Program-made: the position numbers and the translations under genes
In this document: piece after piece, positions 1-8,322 of the stretch
Position numbering within the stretch: the first letter of the stretch is position 1
Layout of the letters: each line of letters starts with the position of its first letter
Notes under the pieces: generated by a model
What the model was told of the DNA's origin: nothing
The model's database searches: none
Seen by the model: only the letters and a program-made list of their open reading frames with translations
From: Mucilaginibacter flavus
Lineage (GTDB): Bacteria; Bacteroidota; Bacteroidia; Sphingobacteriales; Sphingobacteriaceae
Direction of reading: 5' to 3'
DNA: 64,000 bases
Assembly (NCBI RefSeq): GCF_030409315.1
Contig: NZ_JAUFPS010000034.1
Span: 95,821 to 159,820 of the forward strand

Positions 1-803
1 TACATCAGCACCACATCAAATGCTATTTCTATAAATTTAAACCTGAAATGAAAAAGCAATAAAAAGGCGATAGCCATACCTACAAAAACAGGGACACTCA
101 ACACTATTTTACTTCTTAAAAAATAACAGGTCATACCTAAAAAGAACAGTATTGTCCAGGAAACTATATACACATTATTTCCCTGTAGCCAATCAACACC
201 CCAAACAAAAGCCAGCACCGCTATTGCTAAAGGCACTATGGTAATTAAAGTTTTAACGCCCTTTTTTACCATGAGCAATACAGCACCCAAAAACAATACA
301 CCTATATACATCATCAATTCGCCGGGCAAAGTCCATACAGGAGAATTTACATTATTGGGAATAGGGTTTGATATAAAAACGCCTGGTAGGGTATTAGGAT
401 AATTGTGCAGGATAGTTAACCGCCACACAAAACTATACAAAGCCCCATTGTTAAGATATTGACGCAGGGGCAAAACAGTACATATTGGTCCGATAACAAA
501 TGTACAAAATACCGAAGCCATAAGTAAACCGGGAAATATGCGTAATACCCTTGCCCAAACAAAGCCGGTTAACGTAGGCTGCCTCATTACACTTTTGGTT
601 ATCAGGAAACCGCTTATGGCAAAAAACACTTTAACACCTAATGAGCCAAAATTAACTATACCACATAATTTACCCAGAGGCTCAATAGATAAGTTACCTG
701 TAAGCCAATAAGAGTGCGAAAAGATAACCATGCTTGCTGCAATAAAACGGATTAGATCAAAATTGTTATTACGCCCCGAATCCAGTTGTTGTAAATTATT
801 CAT
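1..803 (-). CDS. Acyltransferase family 3 membrane protein (partial, C-terminus missing)
   Basis: The frame is open from an ATG at 803 to the window edge, about 267 codons, so the C-terminus lies outside. The start reads MNNLQQLDSGRNNNFDLIRF and is followed by VIFSHSYWLTG, which matches the N-terminal helix and conserved His of acyltransferase-3 enzymes that O-acetylate cell-surface sugars or antibiotics. Several hydrophobic membrane helices follow, with the family-like segment VWTLPGELMMYIGVLF. The substrate cannot be inferred. It is transcribed away from the thiamine locus. A second family member lies at 36487-37617. Confidence 0.85.
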   Translation of the reverse strand, partial: MNNLQQLDSGRNNNFDLIRFIAASMVIFSHSYWLTGNLSIEPLGKLCGIVNFGSLGVKVFFAISGFLITKSVMRQPTLTGFVWARVLRIFPGLLMASVFCTFVIGPICTVLPLRQYLNNGALYSFVWRLTILHNYPNTLPGVFISNPIPNNVNSPVWTLPGELMMYIGVLFLGAVLLMVKKGVKTLITIVPLAIAVLAFVWGVDWLQGNNVYIVSWTILFFLGMTCYFLRSKIVLSVPVFVGMAIAFLLLFHFRFKFIEIAFDVVLM

Positions 804-889
804 TATAGAAACAAAGCTATAAATTATATCAACATCAGGCGCTTGTTACCCCCGCCAATATCCCTTATAACGGCCTGGCCAGCCCCGGG

Positions 890-920
890 TTGCAGGCATC
901 CAACTAAAAAACTATCTTTG
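890..920 (+). promoter_or_regulatory. Bacteroidota-type promoter of the thiamine uptake operon
   Basis: TTG at 890-892 is followed by 20 bases and then TATCTTTG at 913-920. This fits the -33 TTG / -7 TAnnTTTG consensus of the Bacteroidota primary sigma factor. Transcription would begin a few bases downstream, just before P1 of the TPP riboswitch. Confidence 0.75.
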
Positions 921-930
921 CGGCATAATT

Positions 931-1142
931 TTCTCAAGGGGTGCCTTGCTTTGGTGTAATCATAAACAAACCACAATTTGTTTTTACCAAACTGAAAGAC
1001 AGGCTGAGATTAAACCCAGGGCTTCAAAGTCAAAATTCAAAAGTTAAAATTCAAAAGTCGCTTGTCGACCCAGAACTTAAAACTGAGAACTCAAAACGGA
1101 GGAAGCCCGCACCTGATCCGGATAATGCCGGCGTAGGGAGAG
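931..1142 (+). promoter_or_regulatory. TPP riboswitch (THI element) with enlarged P2 and P3 arms
   Basis: The THI-box blocks appear in order: GGGGTGCC (938-945), GGCTGAGA (1002-1009), ACCTGATCCGGATAATGCC (1111-1129) and GCGTAGGGA (1131-1139). P1 can form between 931-935 and 1138-1142. TPP riboswitches bind thiamine pyrophosphate and repress thiamine synthesis or uptake genes. Both variable arms are long. About 57 nt separate the P2 strands. The P3 region holds about 78 nt between GGGCTT (1019-1024) and AAGCCC (1103-1108), made of repeated words such as AAAATTCAAAAGT. The downstream receptor starts 72 nt after the aptamer. Confidence 0.93.
1025..1102 (+). repeat. Word-repeat insert inside the riboswitch P3 arm
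   Basis: The block contains two near-identical copies of TCAAAATTCAAAAGT/TTAAAATTCAAAAGT, then ACTTAAAACTGAGAACTCAAAAC. It resembles the permuted-word intergenic repeats seen elsewhere in this window and lies between the paired GGGCTT and AAGCCC strands. Confidence 0.6.
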
Positions 1143-1213
1143 GTAACAAGTTAAGTGTACTGCCATTGTACCCTGATGAGCAGGTGGTTTAACTAATTTT
1201 AGTTTTACAAATT

Positions 1214-3667
1214 TTGAAAAATGTATTCGCGGCGATCTTCGCCCTGCTGCTGCCTGTTATGGCATCGGCCCAACTTTCTATTTCTGGAAAGGTAACCAAC
1301 ACATCCGGCGAAGCACTGCCCGGCGCTACCATCACTGTTTTAAATCCATCATTGAGTGTTGTTGCCGATGCTAATGGCAAGTACGCATTTACCAACCTTA
1401 AACCGGGTAGCTACACGCTTCAAGCCAGTTATGTTGGCTATCAAACCATCAATAAAAGCATTGTTTTGGGTGCTAACACCATAGTCGATCTATCGTTAAA
1501 CAATGGAACGTTTACCGCCGAGGAAGTTACAGTTAGCGCAACCCGAGCAGTTAAAAATTCACCTACGGCCTTTACTAACCTTAGCAAAAAAGATTTAGCC
1601 AAAAATAACTTCGGCCAGGATCTGCCCTACCTGTTAAGCTTAACCCCATCTGTAGTGACCACATCAGATGCCGGCGCTGGCATTGGCTATACGGGTATCC
1701 GCATCCGTGGGTCTGACGCGACAAGGGTTAACGTTACCATTAACGGCATCCCGTTAAACGATGCGGAAAGCCAGGGATCTTATTTTATAGATCTGCCGGA
1801 TCTGGCTTCCTCCGTCGATAATATCCAGGTTCAGCGTGGCGTGGGCACCTCAACCAACGGCGCGGGCGCATTTGGCGGTAGCATCAATATTCAAACAACT
1901 ACCCGCCGGGATACAGCGTATACCGAAATCAATACATCCGCAGGCTCATACGGTTCTATTAAAAACACGGTTAATGCCGGTACTGGCTTATTAGGAGGGC
2001 ATTTTAGTTTAGATGGCCGATTGTCGCGCATTCATTCCAACGGCTATATTGACAGGGCATCATCTGATCTTAAATCGCTTTACCTTAGTGCTGCCTGGTA
2101 CACTAAAAACAGCACGATAAGGGCTAACGTCATATCGGGCCATGAGCGTACTTACCAGGCCTGGAACGGTATTGCCGATTATGTTATTGGCGATAATACA
2201 CGCAGTGACAACCGCACCTATAATGAATTGGGCCTGATGAGCAATGGCTCATTTTATAAAGACCAAACCGATAACTACCTGCAAAACCATTACCAGTTAC
2301 TTTACGATCAAAAGATAAGCGATAAGCTTTCTTTTAGCGGTGCGCTGCACTACACCAAAGGCAGCGGTTATTATGAAGAATACCGCAATGCCGATAATGT
2401 GGCCAACTATGGCCTAAAGCCGGTTATTATTGGTGCCGATACCATCAAAGCCACCGATTTGGTGCGCAGGCTTTGGTTAGATAATAAATTTTACGGCGTT
2501 ACCTATGCCTTAAAATATCAGCCCCAAACTAATTTGAACATGACATTGGGCGGCGCGTACAACCAATATGAAGGGGCGCATTTTGGCGATGTTATATACA
2601 CAAAAGAAAGCGCCGGCATAGGCCCCAATTATGAGTACTACCGCGATAACGCCAAAAAGAACGACTTTAATATTTTTTACCGGGCCGAATGGCACATTAA
2701 CAAAGTATTACTTTATGCCGATGCCCAGTACCGCCATATTTACTATTCGTTTTATGGTATTGATAAAAACCTGAACAATGCCCAGCAAAGCGCCGAACTT
2801 AACTTTTTTAACCCTAAAGCCGGCATCACCTACCAGCTTACCGAGCATAGTAACATTTACGCCTCTTTCGCGGTGGGTAACCATGAACCCAACCGTGACG
2901 ACTATGTAGATTCGCCGCCGCAAAACAGGCCAAAATCCGAAAACCTGAAAGATTTTGAGGCTGGCTACCGTACCGTTGGTAAAATATTTAGCGGGGGTAT
3001 TAACGGGTTTTACATGCTGTACAAAAACCAGCTGGTGTTAACCGGCTCATTGAATGATGTAGGATCGGCAGTGCGCACCAATGTGAAAGACAGCTATCGC
3101 GCCGGCATTGAGCTTGATGGCAAAGCGAGGTTAGCCAGTTGGGTTAATTGGGGACTAACAGCAACGTTAAGTACCAACAAAATCAAAAACTACAGCCAGT
3201 TTTTCTCTAATTATGATAATGGAAGCTTAGTAGGCGAAACCTTCAAAACTACAACCATCGCCTATTCGCCGTCGCTTACCGCGGCAAGCATTATCAGTTT
3301 TATTCCGTTTAAAGGGGCCGAGTTTGCTTTTATCAGCAAATACATCAGCAAGCAATACCTGGATAATACCATGAATCAAAATCCGGCTGGTTTTAGCATT
3401 GCGCCCGATAATTTGAGTAACCCTTACGCGACCAACCGTTACCTCAAAGGCTATTTTACCAGCGATGTAAGGCTGCGCTATGACTTTAGCATACGTTCGG
3501 TAAAAAATATTGGATTGGGCTTGCAGGTGAACAACATTTTCAGCAAAAAGTATGAGGCTAACGGCGCTACCTATCCCGATATTGAAGGTGGGCATGTTGT
3601 AAACTATAACTACTTTTTCCCGCAGGCACCGCGCAACTTTATGGCATCATTGAGTTTGAACTTTTAA
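1214..3667 (+). CDS. TonB-dependent outer membrane receptor, probable thiamine transporter (Omr1-like)
   Basis: An 817-residue protein. The start is TTG at 1214, which gives a clean signal peptide (MKNVFAAIFALLLPVMASAQ). Residues of about 21-105 form a carboxypeptidase-like regulatory domain (GKVTNTSGEALPGATITV). About 110-230 form the TonB plug (GIRIRGSDATRVNVTINGIP), then a beta-barrel ends in a C-terminal aromatic residue (MASLSLNF). TonB receptors carry scarce ligands across the outer membrane with energy from TonB-ExbBD. The upstream TPP riboswitch and downstream PnuT permease indicate thiamine or a derivative. TPP-regulated receptors paired with PnuT have been predicted in this phylum. 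The substrate is inferred from context. Confidence 0.9.
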   Translation: MKNVFAAIFALLLPVMASAQLSISGKVTNTSGEALPGATITVLNPSLSVVADANGKYAFTNLKPGSYTLQASYVGYQTINKSIVLGANTIVDLSLNNGTFTAEEVTVSATRAVKNSPTAFTNLSKKDLAKNNFGQDLPYLLSLTPSVVTTSDAGAGIGYTGIRIRGSDATRVNVTINGIPLNDAESQGSYFIDLPDLASSVDNIQVQRGVGTSTNGAGAFGGSINIQTTTRRDTAYTEINTSAGSYGSIKNTVNAGTGLLGGHFSLDGRLSRIHSNGYIDRASSDLKSLYLSAAWYTKNSTIRANVISGHERTYQAWNGIADYVIGDNTRSDNRTYNELGLMSNGSFYKDQTDNYLQNHYQLLYDQKISDKLSFSGALHYTKGSGYYEEYRNADNVANYGLKPVIIGADTIKATDLVRRLWLDNKFYGVTYALKYQPQTNLNMTLGGAYNQYEGAHFGDVIYTKESAGIGPNYEYYRDNAKKNDFNIFYRAEWHINKVLLYADAQYRHIYYSFYGIDKNLNNAQQSAELNFFNPKAGITYQLTEHSNIYASFAVGNHEPNRDDYVDSPPQNRPKSENLKDFEAGYRTVGKIFSGGINGFYMLYKNQLVLTGSLNDVGSAVRTNVKDSYRAGIELDGKARLASWVNWGLTATLSTNKIKNYSQFFSNYDNGSLVGETFKTTTIAYSPSLTAASIISFIPFKGAEFAFISKYISKQYLDNTMNQNPAGFSIAPDNLSNPYATNRYLKGYFTSDVRLRYDFSIRSVKNIGLGLQVNNIFSKKYEANGATYPDIEGGHVVNYNYFFPQAPRNFMASLSLNF

Positions 3668-3757
3668 TGCACATGAATGGGGCGAATTTGGGCGAATTTC
3701 ACGAATTAATACATGACAAATTAATGAGGGTGTTTACAGTAAACAAACGATACGCTA

Positions 3758-4390
3758 ATGCATAATCTGATCTCACTTTTTATAGAACAGATAAAGGAAA
3801 CCACCTGGGTGCAATGGCTTGCCGTTGTACTGGGTGTTGCCGAAGTGTTACTGGCACGGGTAAACAATATATGGCTTTACCCGGCCGGCATTTTAGGCAC
3901 AGCTATAGCTATTTATTTGCTGTTGGATGTTGGCCTTTATGCCGAATCTATTTTGAACGGTTATTACGTGGTGATGAGCATCTACGGTTGGATCTATTGG
4001 ATAAAAAAGAAGAACGAACCACCTGTAAAAATTAGCTGGCAAACTAAAAACGAATGGATCATTAGCATCACCATATCTGTTGTGGGCTGGGTATTTTTTT
4101 ATATGCTGCTTAAAAATCTGCCGGCTAAATATTTTACACCATCAAACGTGCCGGTTTGGGATGCCCTCATCTCCTCGACAGCCTGGGCGGGCATGTGGCT
4201 ATTGGCTCGCCGTAAAATAGAAAACTGGGTGTTTTTAAACATATCAAACCTGTTTGCCATCCCCATCCTGTTTTACAAACACCTGCCCATGTTTGCCCTG
4301 CTTACCATATTTTTATTTATCATCGCCTTTTTTGGATACTTCGATTGGGTGAAGAGAGTCAAGAATCAAGAGTCAGGAATCAAGACGTAA
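3758..4390 (+). CDS. pnuT: PnuC-family inner membrane transporter, probable thiamine permease PnuT
   Basis: A 210-residue protein with about seven hydrophobic helices. The segment ILNGYYVVMSIYGWIYWIKK matches the core of PnuC transporters, which move vitamins such as nicotinamide riboside or thiamine by facilitated diffusion with trapping by phosphorylation. It lies 90 bp behind the TPP-riboswitch-controlled receptor, so thiamine is the likely cargo. No thiamine pyrophosphokinase gene follows here, although one often accompanies pnuT. The last 11 residues (RVKNQESGIKT) are encoded by an AGAGTCAAGAATCAAG-type repeat (4355-4387), so the tail looks repeat-derived. Confidence 0.85.
   Translation: MHNLISLFIEQIKETTWVQWLAVVLGVAEVLLARVNNIWLYPAGILGTAIAIYLLLDVGLYAESILNGYYVVMSIYGWIYWIKKKNEPPVKISWQTKNEWIISITISVVGWVFFYMLLKNLPAKYFTPSNVPVWDALISSTAWAGMWLLARRKIENWVFLNISNLFAIPILFYKHLPMFALLTIFLFIIAFFGYFDWVKRVKNQESGIKT
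4355..4387 (+). repeat. GAATCAAGAGTC word repeat covering the end of pnuT
   Basis: AGAGTCAAGAATCAAG is followed by a variant, AGTCAGGAATCAAGACG. The block is in frame with the last codons of pnuT, whose TAA stop follows at once. Further low-complexity words (CTTTTGTCC, AAAAGTCCTTTATCC) continue to about 4455. Confidence 0.6.
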
Positions 4391-4468
4391 TTTGCGAAAG
4401 CTTTTTATCCTTTGTCTTTTGTCCAAAAGTCCTTTATCCAATAGTCCTACAGTCCCAAAAATCCAACA

Positions 4469-5566
4469 ATGTCTAATAGCCATCCCTTACAACTGCTAAA
4501 ACCCGAATGGGTAAAAACCATCCGCGATACAGCTGCCGAAGCGGAGCAATTAGGTGCTTTGCACCCCGATCAGTTAGCGTTGGTTTATGAACAAGGCTGG
4601 TTTAAATTCCTGGTGCCGCAGGCTTACTCTGGCTTGCAATTGGCTTTGCCCGATATGGTAAGGTTAGAAGAAAGCCTGGCCTGGGCAAACGGTAGTTTGG
4701 GTTGGGTGGTAACGCTTTGCAGCGGGGCCGGCTGGTTTGGCGGGTTTTTGTCGCCGGGCATTGCAAACCAATTGCTAAACAACACTCATTTATGTTTAGC
4801 AGGCAGCGGGGCTTCTACCGGCACGGCAACTATTACCGATGGTGGCTACATCATTAACGGTACCTGGAAATATGCCAGCGGCGCACACCATGCAACCCAC
4901 ATCACGGCCAATTGCATTATTAAAAACGGGAACGAAACCGTTTTAAATGCCGACGGTACCGAGCTGATCCTCCCCTTTATTTTTGAAAAAAAGGATGTGC
5001 AGGTTTTTCCGGCCTGGAAATACATCGGTATGGTGGCAACCGGCAGCGACGCTTATAAGGTAACCAACCTTTTCGTGGAGGCCGACCGCTGTTTTAAAAT
5101 TGACCCTGAGTTTACTGTTGTAGATGAACCATTATACCGATACCCGTTTTTACAATTAGCCGAGGCTACACTCGCGGCCAATATCTCGGGCATGGCTGTT
5201 CACTTCCTTGATCTGTGCGCCAGCATCTTTGAAGAAAAACAATTAGCTAAACGATTTAGCGCCGATCAAAAAAAGTTTACTAAACAATTATTGGCAGATG
5301 CTAAACATTTGCTAAACCAAACCCGCGAAGATTTTTACCAAGCCGTTGATGCCTCGTGGCAAAGTGGTTTAACGCAGCCTGCAGGGCATCTGCATGAAGT
5401 AAGCCAAACCAGCCGCAACCTTGCCAAAACCGCCCGCGAATGTGTTGACCGGCTATACCCCTACTGCGGCCTGCAAGCCGCAAGCCCCGATACCGAGATT
5501 AACCAGGTGTGGCGGGATTTGCATACCGCGAGCCAGCATGCGTTGCTTACGTTTAGCCTCACCTAA
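4469..5566 (+). CDS. Acyl-CoA dehydrogenase-like flavoprotein
   Basis: A 365-residue cytoplasmic protein with the acyl-CoA dehydrogenase fold. The N-terminal helical domain contains LPQAYSGLQLALPDMVRLEE-like sequence (here VPQAYSGLQ...) and SLAWANGSLGWVV. The middle domain has GGYIINGTWKYASGAHHATH, the usual substrate- and FAD-contacting strands, and the C-terminal helices hold RECVDRLYPYCGLQA. Its length and low similarity to fatty-acid enzymes suggest the branch with DszC/HpaH-type flavin monooxygenases or nitroalkane-type oxidases. I cannot name the substrate. It lies 78 bp behind pnuT and may belong to that transcript. Its stop codon falls inside a 25-bp inverted repeat. Confidence 0.75.
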   Translation: MSNSHPLQLLKPEWVKTIRDTAAEAEQLGALHPDQLALVYEQGWFKFLVPQAYSGLQLALPDMVRLEESLAWANGSLGWVVTLCSGAGWFGGFLSPGIANQLLNNTHLCLAGSGASTGTATITDGGYIINGTWKYASGAHHATHITANCIIKNGNETVLNADGTELILPFIFEKKDVQVFPAWKYIGMVATGSDAYKVTNLFVEADRCFKIDPEFTVVDEPLYRYPFLQLAEATLAANISGMAVHFLDLCASIFEEKQLAKRFSADQKKFTKQLLADAKHLLNQTREDFYQAVDASWQSGLTQPAGHLHEVSQTSRNLAKTARECVDRLYPYCGLQAASPDTEINQVWRDLHTASQHALLTFSLT

Positions 5567-5692
5567 ATCCTCTCCAAAGGAGAGGACTTTAAAAAGCAGG
5601 TGGAATTAGGTTGCTCCTTTGGCGTAAATCAAAAGCCCTCTCCTTTGGAGAGGGTTGGGTGAGGCTTCCTTTGGAGAGGATTTAGGTGAGGC
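5556..5692. repeat. Palindromic intergenic repeat with 25-bp perfect arms
   Basis: The arm at 5556-5580 (GCCTCACCTAAATCCTCTCC plus AAAGG) is exactly complementary to 5668-5692. Between them lies a second palindrome, CCCTCTCC-TTT-GGAGAGGG, at 5636-5654. The left arm supplies the last codons and the TAA stop of the upstream dehydrogenase-like gene. The element could act as a terminator or mRNA 3' stabiliser. Confidence 0.75.
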
Positions 5693-5771
5693 CGTCTGTA
5701 ACAATACCCTATAACTTAACACAAAGTTCACACAGCAATTGTGATATTTGGCCATTCAAAATCGTCATAAA

Positions 5772-7448
5772 ATGAAGTTTAAATATCTGCTGCTTGTTTC
5801 CTTATCATTGGTAACCATATCGGTATCGGCACAAAATAAAAAAACTGTTGCCCCGGCTGCCTCGTCTTCTGTGCCCCGCCCCAAATTGGTGGTTGGTTTG
5901 GTGGTTGATCAAATGCGCTGGGATTACCTGTACCGTTATTATGACCGTTACCAAAGCGGCGGTTTTAAACGCATGCTCAACGAAGGTTTTACCTGCGATA
6001 ATACCAATATTGATTACATCCCCACTGTAACCGCCGCCGGGCATACTTGTATCTATACCGGCTCTATCCCTGCCCTTCATGGCATTGTTGGAAACGATTT
6101 TATCATCCAGGCTACCGGCAAATCTATTTATTGTACAGATGATAGCACGGTAACCGCGGTGGGCAGTACTTCAAAAGCCGGCCAGATGTCGCCACGCAAT
6201 TTGCAGGTTACTACGGTTACTGATGAACTAAAACTGGCCACTAACTTCCGTTCAAAAGTGATCGGCATCGCCTTGAAAGACCGCGGCGGAATTTTACCCG
6301 CCGGTCATACAGCAAACGCGGCCTACTGGTTTGATGATGCCAGCGGTAACTGGATCACCAGCACTTATTACATGAACGATTTACCTGCATGGGTTAAAAA
6401 ATTCAACGATCAAAAGATTCCAGAAAAATATCTGAAACAGGATTGGAATACACTTTACCCAATAAACACTTACCTGCAAAGCGCACCGGATAACAGCCCA
6501 AGGTATGAGGGTAAATTTGCCGGTATGGAAGCGCCAACCTTCCCCATCAAAACATCAGAATTGTATAAAGGCAAAATGGGATTAATCCGCTCAACACCGT
6601 ACGGCAACTCCATGACGCTTGACTTGGCCAAAGCCGCCGTAGAAAGTGAACAATTAGGCAAAAATACCGTTACCGATTTTTTAGCGGTAAGCCTGTCATC
6701 AACCGATTATATCGGTCACCAATTTGGACCAAACTCTGTAGAGGTTGAGGATACTTATTTAAGGCTCGACCGCGACATTGCCGCCTTTCTCAACTATCTC
6801 GATGCTACTGTTGGCAAAGGCAACTACACTGTATTTTTATCTGCCGATCATGGCGCTGCCCACAACCCAACTTTCCTGAAGGATCACAACATCCCGGCAG
6901 GTACCTGGGATGATGGCGGTACCCAAAAAGAGCTGAACACCATGCTGAATGATAAGTTCAAGGTAGATCATTTAGTAATCAGCATGGATAACTACCAGGT
7001 AAACCTTAATAATGCCGCTATTAAAAAAGCGGGCATCAGCGAAGATGCTATTAAGGCCGAATGCATTGCTTACCTGCAAAATCAAAGCCAGGTTGCCTAT
7101 GCTATCGATCTGCAAAAAATTCAAACAGCCAATATTCCTGATGACTTGCGCAGCATGGTCATTAACGGTTACAACGCCGAGCATAGTGGTGTAATCCAAA
7201 TTATTTTAAAACCAGGTTACTTCACCGGCCATGGTACTAACGACCGCGCGTCAACAGGCACCACACATGGTACCTGGGCACCGTATGACAGCCACATCCC
7301 ACTGGTATTTATGGGCTGGGGAGTTAAACACGGCAGTCTTAATCGCCAAACGCATATGACAGATATTAGCGCCACCATAGCGGCCCTGTTACACATCCAG
7401 GCACCTGATGGTAATGTGGGTAAAGTGATCAGCGAGGTTATAAAGTAG
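5772..7448 (+). CDS. Secreted alkaline phosphatase, PafA/NPP superfamily
   Basis: The ATG at 5772 is chosen because it starts a signal peptide (MKFKYLLLVSLSLVTISVSA); an upstream TTG in frame at 5748 would add eight unlikely residues. The 558-residue product carries the phosphatase/phosphodiesterase signature. Asp46 lies in VVDQMRWDY. The nucleophilic Thr lies in YIPTVTAAGHTCIYTG (about 85-87). Metal ligands lie in STDYIGHQFGP, LSADHGAAHNP and GTTHGTWAPYD. Such enzymes hydrolyse phosphate monoesters in the periplasm. Sitting between thiamine uptake and ThiE genes, it might also dephosphorylate thiamine phosphates, but that is only a contextual guess. Confidence 0.88.
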   Translation: MKFKYLLLVSLSLVTISVSAQNKKTVAPAASSSVPRPKLVVGLVVDQMRWDYLYRYYDRYQSGGFKRMLNEGFTCDNTNIDYIPTVTAAGHTCIYTGSIPALHGIVGNDFIIQATGKSIYCTDDSTVTAVGSTSKAGQMSPRNLQVTTVTDELKLATNFRSKVIGIALKDRGGILPAGHTANAAYWFDDASGNWITSTYYMNDLPAWVKKFNDQKIPEKYLKQDWNTLYPINTYLQSAPDNSPRYEGKFAGMEAPTFPIKTSELYKGKMGLIRSTPYGNSMTLDLAKAAVESEQLGKNTVTDFLAVSLSSTDYIGHQFGPNSVEVEDTYLRLDRDIAAFLNYLDATVGKGNYTVFLSADHGAAHNPTFLKDHNIPAGTWDDGGTQKELNTMLNDKFKVDHLVISMDNYQVNLNNAAIKKAGISEDAIKAECIAYLQNQSQVAYAIDLQKIQTANIPDDLRSMVINGYNAEHSGVIQIILKPGYFTGHGTNDRASTGTTHGTWAPYDSHIPLVFMGWGVKHGSLNRQTHMTDISATIAALLHIQAPDGNVGKVISEVIK

Positions 7449-7451
7449 TGA

Positions 7452-7535
7452 GAAAGTCCGGAAGTCGGAAAGTCCGAAAGATTGTAGTTTTTATTATCTT
7501 TCGGACTTCCGGTCTTTACTGACTTCCGGACTAAA
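7452..7535. repeat. CCGGAAGTC word repeat with internal hairpin
   Basis: AGTCCGAAAGAT (7471-7482) is exactly complementary to 7496-7507, and the flanks repeat the words GTCCGGAAGTC and GACTTCCGG. The same words recur at 43194-43247 and inside the LD-carboxypeptidase gene. The hairpin may terminate the phosphatase transcript. Confidence 0.65.
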
Positions 7536-7538
7536 ATC

Positions 7539-8162
7539 ATGAAAAAATATATCTCCCGGTTTCACTACCTCACGCAGGATCTTCCAGATCGCACTCATAT
7601 TGAACAGGTTGAAACAGCCTGCAGCGCCGGGGCCAACTGGGTGCAATACCGATGCCTTACTAAGCCCGATGATGAACTAATAGCCGAGATCAGCCAAATT
7701 GCCGGCATTTGTGACGACTGGGGCGCTACCCTCATCGTTACCAATCACTATCACCTTATTCATAAGGTTGATGTACAGGGCGTACATATTGAAGATCTTG
7801 ATGCCGATTTTGCCGCCATCCGTAATTTTATTGGCGAGGATAAAACGCTTGGCGTATCTGCCACAAATTTGACGGGCCTATTAAAACTACAAAATACCGG
7901 CGTTGTTGACTATTGCGGTTACGGCCCGTTTGCGCACACCGATACCAAACCAAATGACTTTCCTTTATTAGGCTTTAATGGCTACCGCGAATTAGAAAAA
8001 GCGCCTATTGATATACCTGTCATCGCGGTAGGCGGCATACAGCTAAAAGATGTTGAGCAGCTGCTCAAAACCGGCATTTATGGCATAGCGGTTTCATCGG
8101 CAATAAATTTATCTCCAAGTCCGGCCAGCATGGTTAAAGAGTTTTACAGATCGATGTATTGA
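7539..8162 (+). CDS. thiE: Thiamine phosphate synthase family protein (ThiE-like)
   Basis: A 207-residue TIM-barrel protein. Family segments are NWVQYRCLTK (pyrophosphate-binding strand), TLIVTNHYHL, VDVQGVHIEDLD, LGVSATN, DYCGYGPFAHTDTKPN and IPVIAVGGI. ThiE joins HMP-pyrophosphate and thiazole phosphate to give thiamine monophosphate. The canonical HLGQxD motif is altered to HIEDLDAD, so a TenI-like or specialised role is possible. No TPP aptamer precedes it; the 90-bp upstream gap is filled with a palindromic repeat. Other thi genes are absent from the window. Confidence 0.82.
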   Translation: MKKYISRFHYLTQDLPDRTHIEQVETACSAGANWVQYRCLTKPDDELIAEISQIAGICDDWGATLIVTNHYHLIHKVDVQGVHIEDLDADFAAIRNFIGEDKTLGVSATNLTGLLKLQNTGVVDYCGYGPFAHTDTKPNDFPLLGFNGYRELEKAPIDIPVIAVGGIQLKDVEQLLKTGIYGIAVSSAINLSPSPASMVKEFYRSMY

Positions 8163-8322
8163 TTTTCAAAGCGTTAACAAATGGCGCTACCAATACTTTT
8201 TTTCTGAACAAACTGAACGGGAGTTTATAAAGTCCTTATACACAATATTTTCGTTGATTAGAATAATTTAAACTGAATTTGTAAATTGCATATAAATCCA
8301 ATAACCATTATCCCTAATCTTT

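Noticed and set aside
941..1192. 83-codon plus-strand ORF
   Set aside because: It lies wholly over the TPP riboswitch and its repeat insert; the apparent protein is low-complexity and has no family likeness.
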